In this document: piece by piece, positions 25,701 through 37,364 of the stretch
Layout: each line of letters begins with the position of its first letter
Numbering within the stretch: the first letter of the stretch is position 1
Assembly (NCBI GenBank): GCA_013397115.1
Contig: VWZW01004119.1
Span: 2,790,342 to 2,854,341, forward strand
Reading direction: 5' to 3'
Length of the DNA stretch: 64,000 nucleotides
Origin: Edolisoma coerulescens
Taxonomy: Eukaryota > Chordata > Aves > Passeriformes > Campephagidae
The notes under the pieces: generated by a model
Told to the model about the DNA's origin: nothing
Database searches by the model: none
The model's input: only the letters and a program-made list of their open reading frames with translations
Program-made: the position numbers and the translations under genes

Positions 25701-28700
25701 ATGGATTTACAGCATCACACTGGGACAGCTGAGTTCCTGCTCTGTGCAAGGGCAGCTTGGCAGGGAGACCTTGTGAAGAGGATGCAGCTCAGGTGGTGTT
25801 TAGCCTGGTGCTTTAAAAGAGACTTGGCACCCATTCTGTGTTACCACAAGGCAGGGAGGCTGTAAACTGCACACACTTCTGTAGAGGGGACAGAAACCCC
25901 TGAAAACAGAGCTCCATGGGCTGCTGGGGCCATCTCAGCCCTCTCTGCCTCTGCCCCCAGAGCCCCTGAGCTCACAGCACAGTCAGCACATTGCAGTGCT
26001 GACACAGTGAAATGTGTCCAACCAAAGCTCTTGGTGCTGGCCCCAGAGTGATGTGTTGTTTTGATTTCTTGGGTGGTTTTATGCAGATTTGATTGACATA
26101 GTTGGTTTCCGCTGATGGATTCAGTTGTGCAATTTGTTCAGCTTTTAATGAAGTAAGAGCAGAAAAATGCTCCAAGTGTCATGACAGCATGATGAGATGA
26201 GCTCTAACTCATCTTCTCATGGTATTTCAAAATATGTTGCCACATTTTTCCTCCAGCTGTTTATTCTGCCCATCTGCTGGATGCTGCATTTCTTGCTGGC
26301 AATAGAAAATCCAGTCTCATTGCCCAGAGGATGATGAGGTTTTTTCTGAGTTGGTTTTTGCTCACAGTTTCAACTTTAAGACTTGGCACTAAAGCAGCTC
26401 AAGAGCATGAACATGGACTGTTGAATGATGCTGCATTTCTGAGAGCCTGCTGCTCTCCAAGAGGAAGCCCTGCTTGGTTTCATCCTTTTCCTTCCACCAG
26501 ACTTTGTGAACAGATCAAACATTAACCGAAAAGAAAATTAACCTTGTTTTGGCCAAAGCAGCATGGGCTCGGTGTCTTGAGGGCACAGTGAGAAGCAGAG
26601 GAAGAAGGAGGAAGAGGGAAGGTACCAGCCCTCCTGTGGGCAAGCTGTCACATTTGCCTTTTTGGATTACTGATTCCACGACATGACCCCACTGTCACCT
26701 CCAGGAAGAAGATGGTGAACCAAATCCAGAGGGTGGAGGTGTCCAAAGCTCTCAGGACCATCTTTAGCTTTTCTGGCAGCAGGTTGTTGTAGCTATTGAA
26801 TGATTGCTTTGCATCAGCACTTTGGGCCTGGAGAAGATAAACTATTATCTACGTAGCCGATACATCCTTGTTACCTTGGGAAGAAAGCATTGGACTGTTA
26901 ACAAAAAGTTGGTAAAAATAAAAAAACTCCTTAACACCAATGTAGCATTAAGAAGCAGGCATTCTTTATTTGTTCTAGATACACGAGGGGATATCTCCTG
27001 CGAAATACCATAGAAATATTCATAGAATGCCTGTCCTCTCTAATATCCTTCTCTGAGCACAGAAATCATGAAGCTGGAAGAATACAACAGAGGTGCAGGA
27101 ATGCATGGGGTGGGGAGGAATAGGAACTTTTTAAACTGGCTTTGCTATTAAGAAAAGGTGAACATCCACATCAGCTTGCATTCATCAGCTCTGGGCCATG
27201 CCCTCCCACCCATATATTCCTTAATTCTTTCATCACCAGTGATGCACAGGAAGCTGATTCATCTAAAATTTCCTGTGACAAAAAAAGAGAAGAGCTTAAG
27301 GTGTGATGGAGATGCTCCCTCATTAGCACGCAAATATACAATGAGGATTTCCTCTAAACACTGCTGATACCTCTGAGACAACAGCAATCGGATGAGACAA
27401 ACCATGGGGCTTTTGACTATTTCATTGGACCCAAACTGACTTTCTCACCATGTGGTTTAGAATGGGAATTTACTGGGATGATTTGGAAACCTGCAAAGAA
27501 TCCAGGTTTGGTTTTGTGCTGAAGCAGACATACCAGAACCAGTATGTATTTATAGTAAGCTAAAAGGAGCTGTTGTGGGAAATAAGAGACCAGTAAGAAG
27601 ATGTGGAATTAAAGAAGAGACCAGGTGATAAATATAAGAAATGTGAGTTGGAGTCACATGAATGGAAGGTATGTGAAATAGCACTACTAAGCACAATGCC
27701 AGTAAGTTAGTGTAGACTAATCAAATGTACATATAATGAGGAAAGATGAGTGAAGTCGTAGCAATATTCTTGTTGCTCAAACAGGGGAGCAGAAATCTGC
27801 ATCAGTATGCCTCCTGGGTACCCTTACAGCTCTTACAAGCTGCAGGAAAGTGTCTCCAGCTTCAGAAGAGGATGTTTGGGCTTTTCAGGCGATCTTGCTG
27901 AGACGAATAAACAAATAGGGCAGGGAAATGATCTTTTTTGAATTTAAACAGGTGCATTACTCAGTGTGGGAAGACTGTCTGAGAATTGATGGAGCCCTGT
28001 GGACTTGCTATAGAGACTGGATGATGAAAGAATGATAACACATGCGAGAACTGAAGCTGAAAAGGAACGTCAGTTAAAAGTGAGGCTGGAAATGCAACAG
28101 GACTATGTCTTATTCTCCAAGTTGTTTGAACTTCTCAGGCATAAGCCTCTTAACACTTGCTGGAAGAAGACATGCTAAAGATTACCAGCCTGGAGGTATT
28201 AGGGTATGCAAGGCATTAGGAATGGTAATTACCATGACCTCATACATAAATAATCATTTAATAACACAGCTGATTTCTGGAGACTTAACAGGGTGCTGTC
28301 AGTGTAGAAAACACAAAAAGGAAATTTCTTGAAGAAGGAAATGCCTTCAGTCTAAGAACTGTAAAGGAAAGAAGCTTTGAGAAACAAAAAAGCAAGCATT
28401 ATCGTGTTCCATAAAAAGGCAGTGAAGCTGAGCAAGAGATGCTGCACAAGAACCTGTCGGCAGGTTTTCAGACTTTGCAATGTGAAATGCTAAAGCTCCT
28501 AAACAGAGCAGGCCAGGGCTGAATGATACTGCAAAATATCAGCTCGCACTAGACCAGTGCCTTTTTGATACCTTTTCAGATCAGCTGTTTTCCAGTTAGC
28601 TGAAATACAAACAAAAAAGTCTAATTTTAGATATATTTGTGTTTGAAAAGTGGGACTTTATCCATACAGTTACTTAAAATGTCTGGTTTGTTATCTTGTT

Positions 28701-31004
28701 TATTACTCTGTTGTCCAAAATGTCATCAATTTTATGGTTAGCATCAACTCTGGCAGTGTTTCCAGAGCCAAATAAACTTCACAACAACTTTATGGTGTAA
28801 GAAGTGTAATAACTTGTAATTCATTGTGCAGTTTGACAATATTTATTCATAGCTTTAGCATTTGCAACTTGATAGCCTATTTTAACAATACTGCAGAAAA
28901 TGTTCTCAAATAAACATTTCTGTAAGTAAGCAATCCTAATGAATTTACATCGTGAACTTACACGGTAAGTGCATTTAATTTTTAATTTAAATGTAACTGC
29001 AGCTGGAATACCCCTGAAATCATTAATGGAAAGTCAATGAAAAGTCATGAATGCTATTAATTGTGAGTAGGAGACTATTTTTAGTCGCTGTTCCCCATGA
29101 TCACAGAAGACTTGTTCTTAAAAAAACTTGGTTTTGAGAATGAGTCCCAGATCTGTGCTGCAGATTTCTACAGGGAGAGACATTTTTAAAGGGCCAGGTG
29201 ATATCTGGTTAAGACAACAATTGAATAGAAAAGTTTAATACTTAATTGCGATATGTAGATTTTTCTGTTTAATATATAAATTTTCTCAGTTACATAGGAA
29301 GATTTAAACGATGAACTATTGATTATTACAGACATTTACGTGCCTGCACTAAATTTTTTCCCCTTTTCTCACCCAACATTTAAAAAGTGTCCTTCTGAGG
29401 GCAGTACTTAGCTAGAAATGAATTATCCAAAGGTGTGGGTTAGTTTGTGGGGAGAATTGCTTTTGTTATTTAAACAAAAGACAAGGTTTGTATAAACACA
29501 TTCTCATGCTATCCTGGGAGGAGTTGCAATTAAATGAATTAAGTTAGTTAGATACAGAATTATGAAATTTGGGGCAAATCTAGTGCTAATAATTTCAGAA
29601 TTTGTTTACATAAACTCTTAAGTGAGAAGCCACCAGGAGGGTTGGTGACTGCTGTTTAAATTGTTTTGTTTCAGAACTCGAGCCATTCATGTTTAACACA
29701 GTAGGTGAATTCCCATGAGATTCCTTGCGGGATAATGAGATTTTTGAGGAGCTTGCATCATACTGTAGGCGTATTTTTAATTTTTTTTTTCTGAGGACAT
29801 GATTTTGTGTTGAAATGTAACTTCTTTATAGTTCCCATTGTTCACTGAATTTTCCAATTAGTGTCCACAACAGCTGTGAGAATTCCCTATGAATTACAAT
29901 GTCGTGTTGAACTGCAGCTGATATGAAGGTGCTGTGTCAGAAAATATGAACCACTTTTCCCAAGTATACATCTGCAATTGCATTTATTTCAAAACTTGAA
30001 AGAGAAGTTGAAATTGAGGCTTTCTTACAGCTTTTTTCTAATCTGTGTTTTTCAATCTCCTCTCTTTTTGCCTGAGGATCGATAATACATATTGTGCCTG
30101 GAGGGTACATTTGTTTGTTACAGAACATCTCACGAGCCATCATTTCCAAGCTGCTGGACTGCAAAGCCAAGCTGAGTAGATTCTTAGTTTTCTTTTTAAA
30201 TGTCACGGACTTCATTTCAGGTTTGTAGAGTTTTTTTTCCTACCATCTTGACAGCTAGCTTTCTCTTTGTAAGTGTCTCTTCATTCTTTTACTATTTCAG
30301 TATAACTTACAGTTTTCCACATAAAAATTGGAGGGTTGTACTCCTCTCACTCCTTCCAGTAGAGAATTCCTGTGCTGTGATTTGGGCACTAGGAGGTAGG
30401 CTGTTGAATAAATGACTGATGGGGCTGGATGACTTTGGATGTGATCAGTGTCTTATGAGTGACTCTGAAAATTTGATCATTGCTTCAACTCCCACTGGCT
30501 TGATGGAGGCTGGGTCAGAGCCTGCATAAAGCAGCAGGATGAGGTCTCTGCACTCCTTCTGGATGTGCTAGGACCACCATTGTAACCATCCAGTTGGCAG
30601 TGGGCAGTTGGGTAGTCCTCACTGTCCTCAGAACCCAAGTGACAGCTGGAAGACCTTGAGGTGAGGAAGGGTCAGCTTTGTCTGCGTGTGGGACTTTTCC
30701 GTCAGGATAACTGACACACCTTAAAGGAGGACAGAGGGGTCCCTAAAGGGGCCATCAGCAGAAAGTCTCTGGCATTTCTGCAGCCCTGTTTAGAGGAGTT
30801 GCACCAAATTGTTCCAAAAGCATCCCTCATTCAGATGTCTCACCTTTCTCTGCAGATTGCATATCATGATAGTGCAACTTAGTTCACAGTTACTCCAAAT
30901 TCTTTATCCTGTGTTTCACTGGGGCAGAAATAGATTTGAGGCAACCTACAAGTCACAGAGAGCAGCAGAGGGAGTTCCAGCCCCTTTTAGAAAAAGTCAG
31001 AAGG

Positions 31005-31055
31005 TTTCCTCCTCCTCCACCTTTTTCTTCTCCTCTTCCTCCTCCTTCTCCTCTT
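31005..31055 (+). repeat. Polypyrimidine (CCT)n/(CTT)n tract
   Basis: Of 51 bases, 50 are pyrimidines; the only purine is an A at 31019. CTC and CTT triplets dominate. Long homopurine-homopyrimidine tracts can form triplex (H-DNA), though mirror symmetry here is imperfect. It is most simply a degenerate microsatellite. The serine/proline-rich open frames over it come from this composition. Confidence 0.9.
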
Positions 31056-33101
31056 GCACTGGGTATCAGGCACAATAAAAGAACTCTTGAAATGGTATTT
31101 GATGGTTGTTACTACTAAATAAGTCACCACTAACATTTAATCAGTTTCTAAAGTCATGAATGAGACTAATGATGTCAATAATAGATCATTCATTCATTTC
31201 AGAAGTACTAAATCATTTTTTCTGGTATTAAGCCTGCAGAGGGGAAAATGCTAAACCAGCTATAAAATACATCACTACAAAGTGTCAATGGGAATTCTAA
31301 CTAGCATCCGTTGTCTTAACTTCTATTAGTAATTGATAACAGGGAAAAATTAATAGCACTCTTGGCTCTAACCCAAATTCTCCTCAATTCGGGATGGCTG
31401 TATGATCTGACACAGCTGGGAGAGGAAAGGAAGAAGTTAAGTGATAAAGGTGGGAAGCTCCAACAGCTGATCTGTTCCTGCCTGGGTTCTGTTTTTTCAG
31501 ATCTGTTTTAGAAGGGCCTGTCCCCTGCTCTTTGCATGGGGCTGTTCTAACCACGAAGGGTGGAATCCTTCACCAGTGGGTGAGGGGGGAAGGAAAGGCT
31601 TCTGACAGTGAGAAGTTCTTGCAATGCTGATACAAAGCTAAACTGATCCTTGTACTGAAAATAGTAAAAGAGTCAATACACAAACCCTGACTTTTATCCT
31701 TTCCATCCTGGATAATGGATCCTTTTTTGAGAAATATCTTAACTTTGAATCCTGCTTAATTTAAACAGCAAGCTGTATTAAACCTTTCTAAAATACCACT
31801 CAAGGCAGATGGATTTTGTTGGTGGGTGAGGGAAAAGAGAGTTGCTTATCTGAAGACACATTCTAAGTACAAGCTGCTGTTTGAGTGAATCAAGTGGAGC
31901 TGAGTAGATCCCACTTTAGAAGCAAGTCTAGTTATCAGTTTCCTGTACCACTTACTTACCCCGAGAGCACACTTGTATTCTTTCATTCTGCCCTGAAATC
32001 ACAATAGCAGTTCGACGCCTGGTATAGAACTCAGCTGATAATTCCCAGAGACTGGAAAACCTCTTCTCTTTATAAACAGAGTGACTGCTGAAATAGTTGA
32101 TACACTTCCTTTGGCACCTGAACTTGGATTCCTACAACATTCACTGACAGCAGACTAAGACTGTGGAGTTCATTCCAATCAGTTCTTGGACTTCAGTGTA
32201 AACAATGTTTAATTTTTAAATTGAGTTTGTGTTTAAAAGGCAGAAAATCACAATTGAATTCTTGCATTCAGGCTTCTCCAGTAAAGGCCTCTCTAATATC
32301 TATACATCATATTTGCTGTATTTATAGTATTTATCCATTTCTGGACTTGAAATCCCGAATAGTTCTGTTTCTCCTAAGTTCAGATATTATTTGAGATACT
32401 GTAATAGCATTTTGCCTTTTTTCTTAGTTTTAAATAGGAGCAGTTGATGAGAAAACATCCAAAATCAGAAGAGCAAAAATGATTTTGTCGGGTATCAACA
32501 TCGTTTAAATTTAAGGTGATATTTGAGCAATACCACTTGTGATTGGGACCTGTTTTAATAGAAATAACAGAAACTAAGAGGTATGCTAATTTTACTCAGT
32601 GAATTTTTTTTAATACTTGGAAAAAAAGATGTTGAAGCAAACAGGATTATCTCTGTGCTTTCATAACTTCTGTGGAAATGAGGTAAAACTACTTTAGGAT
32701 ATTTAGCATTTAAAAGACTTTTTAGTCTTGTAGGAATGTTAAAAATACAGCCAGTTTCATGTTCCTGTTTGGCAAGTTTTTGACCTCTATGTGTTAATTA
32801 GATGCAAAAACTCTTCTGTAACCTTGCATCTGAAAGAGTTTTCTTTCAAACGTGTGTTGCAGTGTAACAACCCAAGAGTGAGGAGGGAGCAAGATAAGCA
32901 AGAAATTAATTTCTTGGAATGGTCATAGAATAACCTAAATAATTAGCTAGGTAGAAAAATTACTATTGATTTGAGCAAATCTGGCTTTGGACATATGTAG
33001 GCAGCTGCCTGGGGAAGAAAATCCCAGCTTTGAGCTGCAGAAATGAATTTTGCTCTAGGCCTGACTTGGATTGGCTCAAAGGTGGGAGAAGGACAGCTCC
33101 T

Positions 33102-33340
33102 TGTATTGGGTTTGCCTGGCAAGGTTTTGGAACTGGGGGGCTGCAGGGGTGGCTTCTGTGAGAAGCTGCCAGAAGCTTCTCCCATGTCTGATGGAGCCGA
33201 TGCCACCGGCTCCAGGATGGACCTGCCTCTGGCCCAGGCTGAGCCCATCAGCAGCAGCAGTAATGCCTTGGGATAGTGTATCCAGGAAGAAGGAAAAACG
33301 CTGTGCAGCTGCAGCCAGAGGCAGAGGAGCAAGAACAACC
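33102..33340 (+). mobile_element. Avian endogenous-retrovirus LTR fragment
   Basis: The sequence follows a dispersed avian LTR that I recognise by pattern. Its blocks are TGTATTGGGTTTGCCTGGCA, AAGGTTTTGGAACTGGGGGG, GGTGGCTTCTGTGAGAAGCT, GCCAGAAGCTTCTCCCATGT, a GATGGAGCCGATGCC segment, GGCTCCAGGATGGACCTGCC, GGCTGAGCCCATCAGCAG and a CTGTGCAGCTGCAGCCAGAG end. The order is that of the 5' part of the LTR in plus orientation. The 3' part (promoter and poly(A) region) is not seen downstream, and most family CpG sites have decayed, so this is an old truncated copy. The open frames at 33043-33276, 33071-33505 and 32943-33338 come from this repeat and are not genes. Confidence 0.75.
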
Positions 33341-36300
33341 TTTTCCCAAAGCACTTGCTGCCTCTTAGCTCACCTGTCTCTCCTTACAGGCAGATCACAA
33401 CTTTTGGTGAGGCTCTCAAAGAAATGCCCATTCTTTACAGTTGTTCAGTCTCAAGGAAACCCTTCCTTGATGATACACAGAAAACTCACCAAAGATGAGA
33501 TCTGAGAGCACAAAGCCCTTGGTATCCATGAGTGAGAAGCCTGTTCACCGTGAATCAGGGGAGGGATTATAAACCTGGATGTGTTTCGTTGCAGATCTGT
33601 TTCTAGAGCTAAGCTCCCACAGAGAACTTGATGCAGTAGATCATTCTCTCTGTTAACATCTCGAGTCCTGTTCTGTTGCACATAAGACTTCACAACTCAA
33701 AACTGCTCTTTTTTATTGTTGTAGGTGAGGAGTGAAATAAGTTCACGTCGGAGGTGTTCTTTCATCTTTCTCTTTTGACTCTCCAAGATGAGTCGGAGGA
33801 CCCTGACTATACTTAAATCAGATCTGCTGTTGTGAATGCATTTGGACCATCCATTAGAGATGAAGACTCCATAAAGGAGGCTGACAAACTAGCCAGGCAT
33901 CTGATTAGGCACAGAATAATTTCAATGGCTAATCAAACGAATGAATCCTTACTTGATTACACTTCAGTTTTGTATCAGCTAATCATGAAACCAGAAAATA
34001 CACTAATGGATGCTGGTTTCTGTCAGCACCTGTTCACAGGTACAATTGCTGTAATTTGGGAAGAGGAAGGGAGGGGGCAGCACTAATTTCCTAATCAAGA
34101 GCTGAGACAAATATCAAGCTCTAATATTTTTGAGCATTAGTTTGTTTTTCTCTAGAAGAAAACAGGAGCTTTTCCAGGACTTGGAGATAAGTCAGCAGTG
34201 GGATGCTGGGATCGATCTCCCACATCTCCCAGTGCACATTTTTTTACATGTATACTTTGCTCCTCAGTAAATCTTCTCTGTAACATGGTGAAAAGAGACC
34301 TTCTTGGGACATTCTTAAGAAAATGAGACAATACAACCTTTCCCTCACCCCTTGGGTCTCTTTTTGTACTGACTGCTCAGCAGATATTAGCAGGGACAAG
34401 GATGGTCCCTGCAGAAAAACAGAAAAAAAAAATTTTATGTGTATGTTTGTACATGTTCATGTTCTTTTTGGTCCTCCTGGTGTCGCAGGAGATTTGGTCT
34501 CAGATATAAAAGCCACAAGTTGTCATATGGGGGAGATACTTCTGAATTCTCTCCACCAAGGTTTCTGACTGAAAATACATTAAAAACCATAGGAACTATT
34601 GCTTGGAGGAAACCCCATTGTGCTCTGTGATGGTAGAGAAAGCAGCAGTCCCTGGCCCAGCAAGCCTGCTGTATAAAACTTTATATTTTCTTTTCTTATA
34701 AAAAGGTAACAAAAGGGAAATATTGGATCAAGAAAGGGAGATAAAGAACATTGGGTTCTGCTTTTAATATGGCCTGGACCTGTCAGTCCTTTGTTGTATG
34801 CAGAGAATAATTTTGGTGCTGAGTTATGAACAAGATCTGACATCTCCTCTCACAATGAATCCCACAAAGCAAAGCCATTCCTGAAGCTTTTAATGTCACA
34901 CCTCCTCTGGTGAAGTGTCTCACGAGAAACAGACTGAAAATAAGGCTGAGCCCTGAATCCTGAAAAGTGGGTCCTGCCTTACAGAAGTCACCCTTCAGTT
35001 GCTGTGCAGCCTCAGTGTCACCAGTGTCAGGAGAGCTCCAGGAGCTGGGGCTTGTATGCTTTAGGCTGAAACTATTGCTAACAGAGCCCAGTCCTTACAG
35101 GAATGGCTTTAAAACCTCTGCCAATCAATACTGTCCAGTTCTTTGAAGAACTCTTAGTTTAATGCTGCTTACCTACACAACAAATGTCTCTGAAGTCTAA
35201 GTAGAGGAAATAGAGAGACCAAGGGCAGCTGGATTAGCAGCATTAAGCCACGGTCAATCTACTGCCTGCATTTTAATACCTTTTGCAAAAGTGGAATGCT
35301 AGATTTGCTGCTGTGTGAATCAGTGTAGATCCACTGAAATTGCCAGAACTGTGCTGATTTATACAGGCTGAGGACTGCTCCCAAGACTTCCAGCAACAGC
35401 TGTTTCAGGTAGTTGTGTCTGATCTGTCTTTTGAAATACTAAACCAACAGATAGATTGCATCTAAATTATCAGTGCTGGTTAATATATGAGATATGTCAT
35501 AAATATCTCCTAAACAGCTCTCAGCTTCATTTCCTCATTGACTTAAAACACACTCATCCTGGATCTTCCTTAACTTTTCATACAAGATCCTAAGTTGCAA
35601 AAAAAAAGTCTTGGAAAAGATAAACATAGACAAACACTCCATTAAAAAGGTATAGTGTCACCATTTGTCATTTCATTGCTCATATAATATCTTTATCTGA
35701 AAATAATTATATTAATAATAGTAATTATAATAATAATCCCAAACAAACAACCAAAAATGCACCATCTGAAGTGCTTGAGGTTATTTGAGGGTAAAAACTG
35801 AGTTGCTAGAATCACATCTGGTGCTGTATTTAGGATTTTTTCTTACATCTCAGTTTAAAAGTGGGAGATGAAGGGTCCATCCTACAGTGAACTGAGCACT
35901 TTTTCAGACCTGCTAAGTAAACCCCTGGCCCATTTCAGAGGCACTAAAGTTTTCCAGGTACCTCAGAGTAGGTAATTGGTGTCTCTCAGGATCTCTACAC
36001 TGTATGAGCAGAACAATAGCTGTGTTCACCATCACAAACAGGGCCTTTTTTATTTGTGACGTGACTTAAAGGTTAAGAAAATATGGGCAACTTTTCCTAC
36101 AAAAACAGTAGTGATGTTCAGGAGGAATTTCAGAGGTCTAGGAAGGAAAATATTTCTTTTCATGCTGTCGTAACTCATAGTCCTCCCTTCACATTCCTGG
36201 CCTGCTTATTCTTCAAGTGTGGCCTTTTGGCTCTTTTCTAACCTGGGGGAACACAATGTTCTGTTCTGTGCAGATCACAGCCTCATGCACCCTGGACACC

Positions 36301-37333
36301 AAGTTTCCTCCCTGCTCTTCTCCCTGTGCTTTCATCTCTGGATGTCTCTTGGCATGGTGCTCTGGACATCGTGCTAACACCAATCATCAAGTTTCTTCCA
36401 GAACTCCCTCATCCTCCATCACTACCAGGCATGATGTTCGAGGTCATTGCTGTCTCTCTGTTTCAATTTAATCTCCTCCCTTTATTTCAGGAGGAACTGG
36501 AGAAATAATTTTTCAGCTGGTTTTCCTAGGCAGTCCTGAAACAACAAGGAAAGAAAACAGAAAGGCAACTGATAAATATTGACACTGTTTACCTTCTCTC
36601 TCTTTCATCTTTTTGTCCATTAACAGAGAAATGGGAAGCAACGGGAGAAGGGAATGACTGCTAGTTGCAGATTCAAAAGGAATATGAAGTTCATGAGCAC
36701 CCTCTGTTCCATACTTGCTCCATGCAGAGCAAATAGTCCACTGGCATGCTGACTGAATAATTAGCTTTACACAGTACCAAGCAAATGGTGGTCATGGACC
36801 CGAACCCCCTGTGCTCACAGCTCTGTTAACAGAAGGAAAAAAAAGAATTAGAAGACGGTCACCACTACCAGAGCTTAAATCCAAACTATAAGACAGGAGA
36901 CACCAGATGGAGATGGACAGATGGTGAAGTGCAAAGCACCTCCTAAACAGTTGATAAGCATGAAGGCAAACAGTATCAGCACACCAGCTGTCTAACATTT
37001 GTCCATTAGAGATGTCAAGCCAAGGAACGGGATAAGAGTGGTTCTGAAGGATAATGGGATAGCTCTGTGGATGCTTGGGAAAAAAAAAATATCCCAAGTG
37101 GAGATGGCAGCAGGGAATAGTTTTCCTGGAATCCCTGCTGACATCCAGTGGAGGCAGGAGTTGTTGTTTCCAGTGAGGAGTAGGCTGTGAAGGGCATGAG
37201 AGTGAGAACAAGCATTTTACCAAGAAGTGAGACCTGTGAAGGGGCAAAAAAGAGAAGGGTACCAGGGTCACAGTGAGAAGCTTGAAGACGTTTTGTGTAG
37301 ATGAAAATGAGGCAAAAGTTACACTTGCAACAC

Positions 37334-37364
<31 letters not shown>

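Larger units (their letters stand above)
16512..33101. other. Long unique stretch, no gene recognised
   Basis: About 16.6 kb has no repeat I can name apart from the microsatellites listed separately. The longest open frames are 193 codons at 22314-22895 and 158 codons at 24195-24671, both on the minus strand. The first lies in a GC-richer patch (22.54-22.99 kb) that thins out stop codons, and neither shows domain features. The part at 28.6-29.6 kb is very AT-rich with many TAAT cores and resembles conserved regulatory deserts, but that is impression only. An exon-like interval with good splice signals lies at 22449-22516. Confidence 0.6.

Noticed and set aside
30809..31118. Serine- and proline-rich small proteins
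   Set aside because: They are translations of the (CCT/CTT)n tract.
33043..33505. Overlapping 77-, 144-, 131- and 92-codon frames
   Set aside because: They lie on an avian LTR fragment and reflect repeat sequence, not a gene.
36792..37271. 159-codon minus-strand open frame, considered as a LINE reverse transcriptase or env remnant
   Set aside because: No reverse-transcriptase motif such as a YxDD box, and no transmembrane or cysteine pattern; it lies opposite purine-rich DNA.
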